Source: Rheum nobile
Lineage: Eukaryota; Streptophyta; Magnoliopsida; Caryophyllales; Polygonaceae
Direction of reading: 5' to 3'
Assembly: GCA_027886185.1 (NCBI GenBank)
Contig: WOAB01000322.1
Span: forward strand, 1,304,501 to 1,368,500
DNA length: 64,000 bases
The translations under genes were made by a program, and so were the position numbers. This document shows positions 28,865 through 41,440 of this stretch, in pieces. How positions within the stretch are numbered: the stretch's first letter is position 1; every line of letters begins with the position of its first letter. The notes below the pieces were generated by a model. It was not told where the DNA came from and made no database searches. It saw nothing but the letters and a program-made list of their open reading frames with translations.

Positions 28865-31542
28865 CTACTCATGCACGCGGAATGCATAGCCTTCATAGGC
28901 GCTACGTAATACACAATCCTTTAGGATTTCTTGCCAATGCCAATCCTGTCAAAGACCAAAAACACCGTAGTTAATCAACCTTGTTAATCTTGTCAATGAC
29001 CAACTCTACTTTTTTTTTTACCGGGAATTACCTTTTCTAAAATATAAGGGTTTCCAACTATAATAAGCAATGATCGGGCACGAGTCAGGGCAAAATTTAA
29101 CCTCTTCGGGTTGCTCAGATATCCCATGCGGAAAGTCCTGTCATATTCATCGTGGTTAGCGGTCGATCTGACTGTTGACAGGATGATCACTTTCTTTTCT
29201 TCACCCAGAAACTGCTCAACCCCGCCAATCTCAATATGCCTCATACGTAGAGACATGAGAGCCTTCCTTATCTTTAGTACTTGTTGTGGGAAAGGGGTAA
29301 TAATCCCGATGTCTTGCTCAGGCACATTCCTTCTTATCAGCCTCTGTACGAGCTCAACCACCTTGCTAGCTTCAATCCTATTAAACCATGATGGGCTGCC
29401 CTTTTTCCCTCTCATCAAAGCCTTGGATACCACAGAACATGAAAGGGAAGTTCCTATTGGGAAGCATATCAGCCCAAGGTAAGAAACATGTCTTATTGTC
29501 TTCTCGATCTGGCCTCAATGCTCCACTATAAAATAGTCTTGAAGGAACATTGACAATATCAGGGTGGCTCCGATAATTGTTCAACAACATTGTGACATAA
29601 TTAGGATCCCCTGATCTGTAAACTTCAAAGTCCAACATCCTCTCTAGAAAAGATCTTCCCAAACCATAAGCCTCAGCTTGCTTTGAAAAAATATCAGGCC
29701 CAAGTTGTTTGGGATCACCACAAAGAACAATAATTGTGTTCTTTTCTATGAGGGTTGATATGGGGATCATTGTCTCTGGCTCTGAAACTTGGCTTGCATC
29801 ATCTAAGATGATGTGGGAGAAGTGGCCATGGTTAACCCTTTCAGCATGATAGAGGTAAGATACACTCGTGTATGTTGTTATTATTATCTTGTACATGCGG
29901 AGTGCATCTCGAGAAGGGCAAGTGAAGAAACCAGCACTGTAGGTGCAGAACCTCAACAATGAAGCGTTTATTCTTTGTAAGGGACGATGTGTGGCATTCA
30001 ACCTATAAATATCTTCCTCCCTAAGTGAAGGACACTAACAAAGGATTTTCTCTAATATGTGATCTGCCGCGCAATTTGAATAAGCACATACCAGTATATG
30101 AGAATCACGTCTAGTTGTATAGAGTTGTAGGATCACCTCCACCAGTGTTTTTGTCTTTCCTGTTCCCGGGGGTCCATAAATCACATAAGGAGCTCCTCCT
30201 CTACAGCCTAAAATTAACCGAACAGCATTTTGTTGTTCCTTATCAAGAAGAAGTGAGATAGGCACAAAATTATTGGTTGTAATCCTCCGTTTTGACTGAT
30301 ACTCATGGGGAAAGAGGAAGTTTTCATGTAATGCCTCTGCAGATAGAATGGCTTCATGAAGCTTACGGAAATTTGTCCCGTTGAACACAAAACATATGTC
30401 ATACACATTGCTATCTATATGCCTTTGGTAAAATTCATCATTAAATTGCAATACTAATTCATCAGCTTCAACACGGTCGATCACGCCCTGTTCAAAGAAC
30501 ATTAGCAAGTTCAACATGAGAACATAGCTTTGACAACGATAATTCATGCAATTTCATAATTCATACCGACAATAGTATATAACACTTTGACAAAAAAACA
30601 TAAGATACCTAACATTATTGACATACCTGATGGACAGAATATTCTCCATAAACATTCACCACATCTGCACTGACAACTGAGGGCCTTCTTTCACCTAGTC
30701 CTGGCACTTTAAGTGATACAAGCCTGACATTATACCTTTGTCTCAAAGTAACAAACTTCATATTATAAGCTTTGACATACTCCTGTAAACAAATATATAA
30801 AAAAAGTCATTCAACAACTTGGTACTACGGCAGAACGATGCCATTTAGCTATCCCCTCAGTCCCCCAACCCCCATACATAGAAAACATAACACTTACCAT
30901 AATCAGAAGTTCCTCCACCCCTAACAACTCAATAAAATACGACACATAATTTTCCTCTGTTAAGCCTTGTAAGACCACTTCAGGGATTTCCTCAAACTCT
31001 ATCGCTTTCCTGATCTGTGTTGGTATGTTATATGGTCTCTGCGGTGCCAAAGCTTTGGATACCTCATCTTCAACCAAGAGGAAGACAAGTCGTTCAATAA
31101 TCCCCTGACCAGTTTGGATATGCAATATAGATGTGAAAAGGCCAATCTCCTTGGGCACACAAGACATCCATATAGTCAGGCTACCATGTGGGTTCAAATT
31201 TCGTTCCTCCATATCAAAACAAGGGACAAAATCATCCTCGGGTATGTCATCTGGCTGGCCAGATGGAGGTTTCATCAATGACAACACAAATGAATCTTCA
31301 GGAATTGAAGCATAAATCTTCACACCCCAAAGTAAAATATATTCATCTGTGGTGTTTTCTATGGTGAATGACGCCACAACAACCTTGTTCACAGGAACCG
31401 ATTGAGGCTTTCCTCCAGCAAATGGAAATGGCATAGACACCATGACAGGACCCTCCTCAGTTGGCGATGATGTTGTGACTGAAGGAACATCGATGAAGCC
31501 AACCTCTCCCTTGTCTCCAATGGTGGAGTATTCATCGTCCAT
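28865..31542 (-). pseudogene. SDE3-like: SDE3/MOV10-type RNA helicase, four exons, probably broken
   Basis: Minus-strand exons 31542-30898, 30782-30627, 30487-29032 and 28945-28865 have GT-AG borders and follow Arabidopsis SDE3 end to end, from MDDEYSTIGDKGEVGFIDV to the short last exon DWHWQEILKDCV. SDE3 is a superfamily 1 helicase acting in the amplification step of RNA silencing. Walker A GPPGTGKT, GDPKQLGP, VRST and the TRA motif are present. Defects: an in-frame TAG at 30037-30035 after EKILC, one extra base in the A run opposite 29402-29406 (just before SPSWFNRIE), DDAS where DEAG is expected in the Walker B motif, VEQFLGEEK for VEQFQGQEK, and CAYSNCAAD for CAPSNSAAD. It also lacks the Gly/Trp-rich tail of the Arabidopsis protein. 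A pseudogene is most likely; a diverged gene with assembly errors is the alternative. Confidence 0.85.
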
Positions 31543-32490
31543 GCCTATTTGCCACTCAATTAAAATCCAACTGAAGTTTGTGACTCCCCAGGAAAAAACA
31601 CCAACAACCACACGAGCTGCTCTAAGGAGAGGAAAGAGATGGGTAAGATGAAGTGAAACAAAGAGAGAGTAGAACTGGAAGTATGTACAGTTAGGATAGT
31701 CAAACAACACACACTCCAATGAGATGGGGTAGATGAAGTGCCATTACTATCTCCATAAAGTAAGACCTTTGCGAAGTAAATCAGTCTGAATACGGTCACA
31801 TTTGTCAATCATACATTATTACACTGTGAAAATAGTATAAATAGTATGTCACAATAACAATTTAAAATGTCACGCTTTGGAAATCACCAGCACTACAAGT
31901 GCCTCCTCTGTACCTAAAAATACTCAAACATGGAGCATTTTCTAATTAATATATCTTTAAAGTAGATTGGTGAGATGAAGTGCAATTAATATCTATGTAA
32001 AGTAAAATTGCCAAAGAAGTATAGCATCAGGAACGGGAGATCTAATTAAGACATCTTGTATTTAGATTAGTGAGATGAACTATCCACCTTCTTAGTAGAC
32101 ATATATCTAATTTCAACGTTGTAGTTATGACATTTTTATTTCTAAGTATGACAATTGTTTTCCTAAGTCCGACAAGAACTTTCTATTATAGCAGAAAAAA
32201 AACTTTTTCAATATAACTACCAGTTCATCCAGACTAGAATCATTTCTTTACTTCAGAAAATTTCCACTTCATCTCTTCACTTGGGTTTTACATTTGCTCC
32301 CTTCTGAATATTTGTTTTTACATACTTTAGCCCTAGAATCATTTATTTAACTACCAGTTCATCCAGACTAGAATCATTTCTTTACTTCAGAAAAAAACCT
32401 TGTCAATATAACTACCAGTTCACCTTGAAAACTGCTTCTTAATCAATCTGCTGAGTTCAACAGTTCTTCGGGTTCATATGCTGAGGTTCA
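31543..32490. other. Upstream region of the SDE3-like gene
   Basis: Non-coding. It presumably holds the promoter of the minus-strand helicase gene; no certain TATA box was picked. It contains a 46-bp exact direct repeat at 32215-32260 and 32349-32394 (AACTACCAGTTCATCCAGAC at the start). Confidence 0.5.
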
Positions 32491-32690
32491 ACCTTTCTCT
32501 CGCCCATCGCCATTCCTTTTTAACAGTTGCACAATTCACCATGGAGATACATCGTCATTCCTGTTTACATCGCCATGGAGATACATCGCCATTCCTTTTT
32601 TACAGTTGCATAGTTCGCCATGAAAAAAAACCTCTGAATATAACTACCTACCAGTTCAAATCTTTTACTTTAACAGTTACAAGGACGTTT
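32491..32690. repeat. Local repeats with GCCATTCCTTTTT-type units
   Basis: CGCCATTCC followed by T-rich text, ACAGTTGCA and CCATG occurs twice (about 32508-32542 and 32587-32623), and CCATGGAGATACATCG twice between. No convincing coding sequence. Confidence 0.5.
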
Positions 32691-32700
32691 GCAGAATGGA

Positions 32701-32850
32701 AGGGAGAGGGAGGGGAGGGGAGGGAGGATGGGTTTAAATCTTTCACTTTCAACTGTTGATGCACCGGCCGGCGGAATGGAGGAAGCCGGGATGGCCGGGA
32801 AGTGGGAGGGAAGTGGGTGGGAAGTGAGAGGGAAGGGGGCGGGAAATATT
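32701..32850 (+). other. Two G-run clusters, G-quadruplex candidates
   Basis: 32702-32724 has five runs of three or four G separated by one to three bases. 32797-32843 has at least seven further runs of three or more G, most separated by two to five bases. Confidence 0.5.
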
Positions 32851-34133
32851 TTGGGGTTTTAGAGGGAAATCCTAAAAATTATTATTTTACTATTTTGGGC
32901 TTTTTGTTTCTTTTTTCTTTTCATGCTTTTATTTTATTTTATTTCATTTCTGAATTAAAAGAAAAAATTAAATATTTTGCAAAAATACCCCATTTGGTGT
33001 ATATATGCAAAAAAAAGTCAAAGTGATATATATGCAACTCACTAATGCATTTGAGGTATTTTTGCAATTCGGTAATTTTTTTTCGTGCAATACCTAAAAC
33101 GTTAAAATTAATAGATTCCATTTATTTTGTATATATATAAAAAAAAATCACTTTAAAATATGGAAAAGAAGGTTCCTTTCAAAAAAAAGAAGGCAAATAC
33201 CACAAAGTTCTTCCTCGTGGGTTTTCTTCTTCCTTCGCTCCACCGACTAAGTCCCGCCGCCGCCTCGTTGACTTCCCCATAGCCAATCGACGCCGACACC
33301 ACTCCAAGATCAACCGCCCCTCTTGCGACCCTCTCTGCGAGTAATTGTCCAAAGCGGACAGGAGAAACCGTAGAGAAATTAAAACGCAGATCAACTGCTT
33401 CGATGCGAGTATGGTTCGCTTAAGGCATCACCAAGTGCTTGCTTCGAGCAATTCGATGATTGGTGAGATATTGACGGATTGACCTCCAATTCGTCGCCTC
33501 CGCTAGGTCTAGGTTTCAATTTGGGATTTTTTTATTTGCGATTCACTTCCTGATAAAATTGCAACCAAGAATTTCTAGATGCTAAGCTGTTATTACTGCT
33601 TCAATCCTCCAATGGAGCCTCTCAATTCTTCTTTGTTATTGGCTTCTTCTAGATACCCTAATTGTGATTTTAATCATTCTCCAGTTGTTGCTACCTGCTG
33701 CCACCACCACCGACGAAGGTCGGCGACCATGGCCAACCCACTCTGCCATAGGCGGCGGTAGTTATGGCTGGGATGTTCTACTTCTGTCACAATAATTTTT
33801 TTTTTTTTTTTAAAAATAAAATTGGTTAATTTTAACGTTTTGGATATTTTGCAAAAAAAAAAATCATACTTCGAATTATCTCACGAAATATGTTAAACTT
33901 TGGTGTACCGCGTGAATTAAGCAGAGTTAACAAGCGAAAAAAACCGAAAAATAATAATCCCTCCACAATCCCCTTTTTATTGATGCTTTTTCATTATTGT
34001 ACCTCATGCTTACTTATTTTTTTTTCTCTTTCTGTACATTATCAATTAAAATTACCAATTCACTCCAATAGTCTTTAACCTAATAATTATATTACTCATC
34101 TTTTTTTTATGTTTTTACGGTTACGTTGTATTA
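32851..34133. other. AT-rich stretch without recognised genes
   Basis: 33230-33400 is C/T-rich and exon-like or 5' UTR-like (CCGCCGCCGCCTC), and 33579-33761 has a 60-codon ORF; neither matches anything I know. A run of 17 T lies at about 33795-33811. The final bases are the left target copy of the LINE. Confidence 0.35.
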
Positions 34134-34329
34134 GATAGAGGAAGAATAGAAGGACTTTATAAGTGATTATACTTTTTCTTGAGTCTTTCCTCCTCTGTTA
34201 GGAAAACTCTATTTCCCTCCTCCCTTTTGGCGGCTGTGAGGGTTTTCTTGCCTTTTGTGCTAGTCTTCTTGGCTCTCTTCTTCTCTCGCTTTCTTTTCCC
34301 TGGTCACCAATTTCTACCTTCACAGCAAT

Positions 34330-37150
34330 ATGGCAATTCCTGGAATTCAAGACTTGTATCTCACCCAAGCTAAACGTCATGAGGTTGATGGTGGATTCAG
34401 TTCAACTGATTCTCAATCTATAGCTCCATCGCTCAATCTTCTAGGGAAACTCCACACTTTAAAGCCTTTTAACTTTCATGCTCTTCGCAACACCCTCAAA
34501 CTTGCATGGAAGCTCATAAATGGTTTTACTCTGCGTGAAATTTACACAAATCTTTTTGCTATCCAATTTAGCTGCATGGAGGACAAACTCAAGGTTTTAG
34601 AAGATGGACCATGGACTTTTGATCGTTCTTTGCTCATCCTGAAAGATTCAGGAACTCAACAGCTTTCAAAGGTTGTTTTCGACTAAATTTGGTTCCGGAT
34701 CCGAGTTCAGGATCTCCCTCTCATTGCTTTAAATAAGAAGACAGAGTCTGTTATTGGAAAGTTATTCAAGAGCTTCATCTCTTCCAACGACAGTGTTTCT
34801 CAATCTATTACCGGGTTCCTTCAATTTAAAGTTGAAGTTGATATAACCCTTCCCCTTCGAAGAGAGGCTTTGCTTAACCTTGGTGATCTCGGTAAGATTT
34901 GGGTGTTTTTTTCAATATGAAAAACTTCCAAACTTTTGCTATGCATGTGGGAAGGTGGGACATATTCATGCTTACTGTGATGATGATGATGCAAAATCTT
35001 TTACCAATCAATACGAACCTTGGCTACGTGGACCTCCTCTTCCTTTGACTGTTTCATTGACAGCTAGTTCTAACGACAATGATAGCTCTTCTCAGAAAGA
35101 GACTCTGAAAGGGGGCTGATAACAGGTTTTTGTCGTTCTAAAAACTGATATGCAAAATATCCAAACAAACCTTAAACCGTAGTCCTAGGTAAGTACATGC
35201 CGAATCCACAAGGAGGCGAATTCTATCGCATTATGCAATATGTATGTCAATTTAAAGTAACCAAAGGGGGGTTTTGTGAGCTTTAATTAATCTAAGCATG
35301 CAAAAGTAAACAACTAGATGTGATGGATTCAGTAATGGGGAAAAGCACTCAGTCAAACAACATCCACTATTCGTATGACAAGTTGATCATAGATACTCAC
35401 TCAAAATCTTATGCAATGGTGATTCCAATTCCTTTTCAGATATAACTAATAGCACAACCAGATACTATTAGCACTAACTAATTAAACAACCCTGAAACTA
35501 TCAAGATTCAGTTTAACAACAGCTTTACGGATAGGAATATAGTTGGATACAATTCTAGCATAAAACAACCAGATATTATCCTAGAATGTAAATCAGTTCT
35601 CTTCTGCATAAGACTAGCACAACCAGTTACTAGTACGATGCAGTTGCTACTCTGAAATAGATATGCTCAACCAGTAACAATCTAAATCTAGCAATCAATC
35701 AATAACAACAAACCCTAGTTGCGTCCAAATAGAGATTATCAGTATCAATCATAAACAACTTAAGCAAGAGAAAGATAAAAACCATGCAATAGATTAAGAA
35801 CAAGAATCTCACAACTTAATCCAAATGAAAGCTTCAGCGTCTGACTAAGCCAGGGAGGCTTAGTTCTTCATAACGTAGAAAAGAGAATTAGGGTTCAAGA
35901 GAAAAAGATGATCGATCATTAGATGATAGGCAAACAAGCCTTTTTCAACCCTAAAATACTAAAGGAAATAAAATCTAAATTAACCTAAAAACGAAATAAT
36001 AAAATAATAATAAAATAATAAACTAAACAGGGAAATTAATCCCCGTAATTCTCTCGCAATTCAATCTCGCGTTCAGCTGCTTCTCGGTCTCGTTCAATTG
36101 GCTTCAGCTTCGGCCCACTCCAACCAGCAACAAATCTCGGCCCAAATTCAATAAAGCAGAAGCACGGCCGATGTCATGGATGACATCACGGCAACAATCT
36201 CTTCATTGCTTTCAATTCACGCCACGCCACACGGGAGGAGTTCTTCACGTGGGCCACTTCCTTCAATTTGGGCCTTCTCCAGCTGTAGCATCAACACGGC
36301 CCACAACAATCCATCAGCTCACTTTTCCCTCTTTCTTGTCTTCGGCTTCAACGCGAGGCGCAATTCACGTGGGCCACTTATTCACTTGGGCCTTTATTTA
36401 ATTCGGCCCATCAATCACGTGGCTTTTAATTAATTAATTACCAAACTTCACCCCCACACGCCATACACATGAATGTGTCTAAATCTACCCGAATGGCACC
36501 AATAAAACCTCTAATGACTCTTACTTAAGCCCTACAAAATACTGCTTATCAGGGGCAAAACTCTTCTTGAATCAATTCTCAAAGGCGATTCTCAAAACGT
36601 TAATGAGGATGACCCAGCTGTCTCTGCTCCTGCACATGAGGTTGAATTTATTGCTAATCAGGTTCGCCATATGGATGTTCAGAACAACACTGATGTCTGT
36701 TCTACACATACTGATCCTCGACAGGCAAAACTTTATGTTAATGCTATTGTGGGGAAGCCTTTTACTGTTATTGTTTCCACACACGCTGGCTTTCACTAGG
36801 ATGGCATTGACACACATGTAGTTGCACATGAGGCCCACCCTGTTGTCTGCTCTAAACTAGCATAGAATTACACTGTCAACATTGATGAGTGCCACAACAA
36901 TAGGTGAAAAAATTTAAAGAAGTTATTGTGATTGAACCTTATCCTTCTATAGAGATTCCTTCCAAGAAAAAAATCTTGTTCCAGGAAGTCAAAGAATACG
37001 GCCACAAATATTCAAATTGCGGACTCTCATGAGGGTAAGAGGAATTGTCCATTTTCCTCTTCACTTGACTCAAAGTGCAAGAAAACAAAACTTTATGAGG
37101 TTTTAGTTACTGATGATTCGAAATTACCCACAAACTTTATATCGGCGGAA
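34330..37150 (+). pseudogene. LINE ORF1 (RNA-binding protein), broken and split by a solo LTR
   Basis: The N-terminal part (34330-34686) has the DUF4283 layout (LKPFNFHALRNTLKLAWKL, EDGPWTFDRSLLILK). TAA at 34684-34686 interrupts it, and the frame goes on with WFRIRVQDLPL. A shift near 34905 leads to the knuckle CYACGKVGHIHAYC (about 34936-34977) and an acidic tail. The solo LTR enters at 35117. The frame resumes after 36556 with an acidic, Val/Asn-rich linker and a TAG near 36796. ORF1 proteins of plant LINEs bind element RNA and assist target-primed reverse transcription. Confidence 0.75.
35117..36551 (-). mobile_element. Solo LTR (probably gypsy-type), minus orientation, inside the LINE
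   Basis: 1,435 bp starting TGATAACAGG and ending CTGCTTATCA, with perfect 5-bp target copies GGGGC at 35112-35116 and 36552-36556. No coding domain is inside. Read on the minus strand, its last part (TGTGGATTCGGCATGTACTT, then ACC) resembles the 3' part of the gypsy LTRs at 46667-54016 (GTGGGATTCGAC ... CTTACC), which sets the orientation. A solo LTR arises when the two LTRs of a full element recombine. Confidence 0.85.
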
Positions 37151-37179
37151 GAGGAGGGATCCTCTTTCTGCCGAAAACA

Positions 37180-40100
37180 ATGAAACTCATTAGTTACAAT
37201 TGCACAGGGATGGGAAGACCTCGTGCAAATACCTGGGCGAAAAAATTAATTAGACAGGAACTTCCCAATGTTTTGTTTCTTATGGAAACTAAGTCATCTA
37301 AAAAGTATATGTATGATATTGCACAGAAGCTGGGGTTTGTAAATTGCTTTGTTACTAATAGCCACAACAGAGGTGGGGGTATTACTCTTTTTTGGGATAA
37401 CTATGCTCAATTAACTATATTATCCTACACTAGTCACCATTTGGATGTCTGTTTTGGAAGTGATCCATCCAATCCTCTCTGGAAAACTACCTTTTTTTAT
37501 GGCTGGCCAGAGGCACACAACAAACACCTTTCATGGAGTTTACTGAATAATCTTGTTGTGGGAGGTTGTAACAAGTGGCTTTGTCTCGGTGATTTCAATC
37601 AGATTCTCTTCTCCTCTGATAAAATTGGTGGGTCTCCAGCAAATACTTATGCTATAGCATCATTTCAATCTGCACTGGATTTTTGTGGCTTGAGTCGCCT
37701 ATGCTGGTGTGGTGGACAATTCACTTGGAACAATGGCAGGGCTGGATCAGCCTCTTTTCAGGAAAAACTGAATCAAGCTTTTGCCTCATCCTCATGGCAC
37801 CTTGATTTCCCAAATGCTATTATTACTAATCTGGGCTATTAGGGCTCCGATCACTCTGCCATTTCAGTTGTTCTTGACAGCCTGGATGGATCTTATTTGA
37901 AGCCTAAGAGGAAAAAAATTTCAGATTTGAATCAATGTGGACTGAAGTTGCTGACTTTAATAATTTGCTTCTCAATACCTGACAGTCCCCACATCATCTA
38001 TCTCTCATTCCAAAGGTATTACATACCCAACAAACTGTTGAGGTTTGGAATCGAGAGGTCTTTGGAAATATTGATAAAAGGTTGAAACACCTGAAAGATC
38101 AAATTTCAGCTTGTATTTCGCATCCTCCTTCAACTTCCCGAATCTCCAATCTGTGTGAGTTGAAAAAGGATGAGGATTTTTTGCTTGCTATTCAAGAGAA
38201 AATATGGCATCAAAGAGCGTGTGTCAATGAACTGTCTTGTGGTGACAGAAATACAAAGTTATTCCATGCAAAAGCCAGCAACAAAAAGAAGAGGAATTTT
38301 ATTAAACAACTGCAGAGTGATGATGGATCAGTAGCTTCCTCCTAGGCTAAGTTGGAAGAGGTTTCCACTTCTTATTTCAAGAAACTCTTCTCTTCAGATG
38401 CTTATCCTATCCCTGTAGCTCTTTTGAATGGAATTTCCAGAAGAATTTCTTATGAGGAGAATGCTCTACTGCTTGCTCGCTTAACCGAGTCAGAGGTTCT
38501 GTTAGCACTTAAGAATATGCATCCTTCCAAATCTCCAGGGCCGGATGATTTTCCTGCCTTATTCTACAAGCATTACTGGAGCACTGTCAACAAGGATGTT
38601 CTTCCTTTTGTGTTACATATTTTGAATGGGGCTCCTATACCTTCCCAAATCAATCACACTTTCCTCTCACTTATTCCCAAGTTTGATCATCCAGTCTGTA
38701 TGACTGATCGCAAGCCAATCAGTTTATGCAATATTATTTACAAGCTCATCTCCAAGTGTATTGCAAACAGAATGAAGATTCTTCTCAGTGATTCTATCAG
38801 CCAAAACCAAAGTGCATTCATTTCTGGAAGGTCAATCACTGATAACGCTGTGGCTGTTGCAAAATGCTTTCATTACCTTAAAAGGAAACAAACTGGTAAG
38901 AGAGGTTTCATGGCTATTAAGATTGACATGGCCAAGGCTTTCGATAGGGTTGAATGGAGTTTCTTGAAGGCCATTATGCTTCATATGGGCTTTCATGGAA
39001 ATTGGATTGCTCTGGTACTCAAATGTGTTTGCTCAGTGTCTCTCTCAATCCTGCTTAATGGTTCACCTTCTCAAACTTTTGTTCCATCTAGAGGATTAAG
39101 ACAAGGAGATCTTCTTTCTCCTTATCTTTTTCTTCTAATCATGGAAGGCCTTTCAAGTTTATTCAAGACCTCTCTTCATGAAGGAGTTCTTCATGGCCTT
39201 AAAGTTGCCTCTTCTGCACTAAAAATCACTCACCTTCTATTTGCTGATGACTGCTTGATTTTCAGCAGAGCTAATCTAGTTGAGGGAGAGAAAATCAAAA
39301 AAATTCTTGGCTTATTTGAATTGGGCACTGGACAGAAAATCAATGCTCTAAAGTCACAGATATCTTTCAGTCCAAATGTTGAGGTTGCTTTAAGATCTGC
39401 ATTACTCCAGCTTTTTGGCTTCAGGGAAGTTGATACTCATGACAAATATCTAGGCCTTCCTACTGTCATTGGGCGCTCAAAGAAGATCATCTTTTAGCAA
39501 GTTATTGACAGAGTTCGAAAGAAAGCTAAGGGATGGAAATCTACTGCTCTATCACAGGCTGCAAGGGAAGTTGTCATTAAATCTGTCTTGCAGGCAATTC
39601 CCTCTTACATTATGAGTTGCTTCAAACTTCCCACTTCAACTTGTCAGGAACTGGACATTATAGTTTCAAAGTTTTGGTGGGGGAGTAATGACCAGCGAAA
39701 GATTCACTGGACCAAGTGGAAACACATGTGCACTCCAAAGGATTCTGGTGGAATGGGCTTCAGAAATTTTAAGGGTTTCAACCTTGCTTTATTGGCTAAG
39801 AAAATTTGGAGATTCCTTAACAATCCTTCATCCCTTGCTGGCCTTATTCTTAAAGCAAGATATTTTAATAATTCTGACATCTTGAATGCCTCTTTGGGCT
39901 CCAATCCTAGCTATGATTGGAGGAGCTTACATCATGCGATTTGGGTGATTAAGCGAGGATTTGTTTGGGTACTTGGTAAGGGCGTGGATGTCAAATTTTG
40001 GAATGATTGTTGGTTACCCAGACCTCACTCTTTCAAGTTCATCACGTCACCAATTCCTTCAGAATTGGATCTTCCTGTCTCACACTTCTATGACTAGTCT

Positions 40101-41189
40101 TCAGGTTATTGGAAATGGTATGAGCTTGTTCCCAAACTCTTTGATCTTGATCTTCAAGCTCTATATGCCCTTCATTTGATCTCTCCTTAGTCCGCTGATT
40201 CAAGAAGATGGTTATATTCTCATAATGGAGAATTCTCAGTGAAGTCTGCCTACAGGGTTATTCTAAATCATTGGGATCATGCAGAATCAACAAATTCCGA
40301 TTTCAGGCTGCACTCAAACAGAATATGGAAGAAGGTCTGGAGCTTGAATGTAATCCCTAAGGTGAAAATTTTCATTTGGAGAGCTCTTAAAGGGTTCATT
40401 CCTTGCTTGCAGGTTCTCAAATTTATAAAAGTCGTATGCACAGACATGTGCTCTCTCTGTTGCAGGAAAACAGAGTCTGTTACTCATGTTTTGTTCAGTT
40501 GTCCATTTGCCAAAGATCTCTGGGCCAACTTCCCTCAATTCCATGGTTTGCTAGCAATCTCCACTTCTTCTTTTTGGGACTGGTGGTGCTCTGCTGTCAA
40601 CTGCCTTAATTCAACTGATCTTGTGCTTTGGGCCACCTGCACATGGTCTCTCTGGAAGAACAGAAATTTGAGGATTTTTGATAATCAAAATACCAGTCCT
40701 CTATCGCTATCTCAATATGTTCTTTCTCTGTTGCAGTCTTGTCACTCATTTGTTTCCACTGCTCAACACTTGCCTCAAATCAAGTCCCCTGTCAACACTG
40801 TTGTTGTTCCTCCAATCTGTAGTTTTCTTTTTTGCGATGCCAGCCGATCCTCTGATGGTAAGACAACCTTGGGTTTTGTTTTGGTTCATCAAAATGGGTC
40901 AATTTTATTACTTGGGAGTAAATCTTCAAAACCATGTAATTCTATTGACTCATTAGAAGCCCAAGCTGTCATTTGGGGTTTGAAGATTGCAGGAAGTTTT
41001 GGGATCTCCAGTGTTTTGGTAAAGTGCGATTATAAGCAGCTTGTGGATCTTTCTCACTCTTCTCTTGTTCATAGCACTACTTTTACCCTACTTGTCCTGT
41101 ACATTAAACAACTTTTAGCTTCTTTTCATTTCGGTTCTGTTGCCTATGTTCCTAGATCTAGTAATAGTTTAGCCCATGCTTTAGCTTAG
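37180..41189 (+). pseudogene. LINE ORF2: endonuclease, reverse transcriptase, zf-RVT, RNase H
   Basis: Endonuclease from MKLISYNCTGMGRPRANT through LGDFNQILFSSDK and GSDHSAISVV; RT with SPGPDDFPALFYK, IKIDMAKAFDRVEWSF, RGLRQGDLLSPYLF and LLFADDCLIF; a zf-RVT region with CSLCCRKTESVTHVLFSCPF; RNase H from FLFCDASRSSDG to SNSLAHALA. ORF2 nicks the target and copies the RNA there. The frame is broken by one one-base shift in the A7 run near 37914 and by six stops: TAG at 37840, 38343, 39495, 40095 and 40188, and TGA at 37980. All catalytic motifs remain, so the element decayed after a functional period. Confidence 0.88.
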
Positions 41190-41310
41190 CCTTGCTTTAT
41201 AGGGCAATGGTATTCTATTATCATGTTGCTCAACTACCATCCTCTTTGGCTTGTAAACTGCACCTTGTTTACAGTTAATATAACCCTGCTCTTTCATCAA
41301 AAAAAAAAAA

Positions 41311-41440
41311 GATAGGGGAAGAAGAGTGACATGTACAAGAAATTTCCGTCTAGAGTTTGTCTAAGCAATCCCTAGGCAAAAGTGCATCAGAAATCAAAAT
41401 TGATGCAAGAAGTCAAATAATCTACATTACATATCAATAT
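41311..41440. other. LINE target copy and spacer
   Basis: Starts with the right target copy (41311-41326). The rest is the 3' side of the older minus-strand LINE or host sequence; no gene seen. Confidence 0.4.

Larger units (their letters stand above)
34150..41310 (+). mobile_element. L1-type LINE with target duplications and poly(A)
   Basis: A non-LTR retrotransposon with ORF1 (34330 on), ORF2 (37180-41189), a 3' UTR and a 12-A tail (41299-41310). It is flanked by imperfect 16-bp target copies, GATAGAGGAAGAATAG at 34134-34149 and GATAGGGGAAGAAGAG at 41311-41326 (two mismatches), so both ends are well placed. It is interrupted by a 1,435-bp solo LTR. Without that insertion it is about 5.7 kb, a usual length for plant L1 elements. 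Confidence 0.9.

Noticed and set aside
34085..34133. Poly-T tail of the minus-strand LINE at 41440-44210, displaced by the younger LINE
   Set aside because: A run of eight T near 34101 fits the geometry but is too short and too common here to claim.
36171..36433. Two overlapping 76- and 85-codon ORFs
   Set aside because: They are inside the solo LTR and have no recognised domain; overlapping frames of similar length suggest chance.
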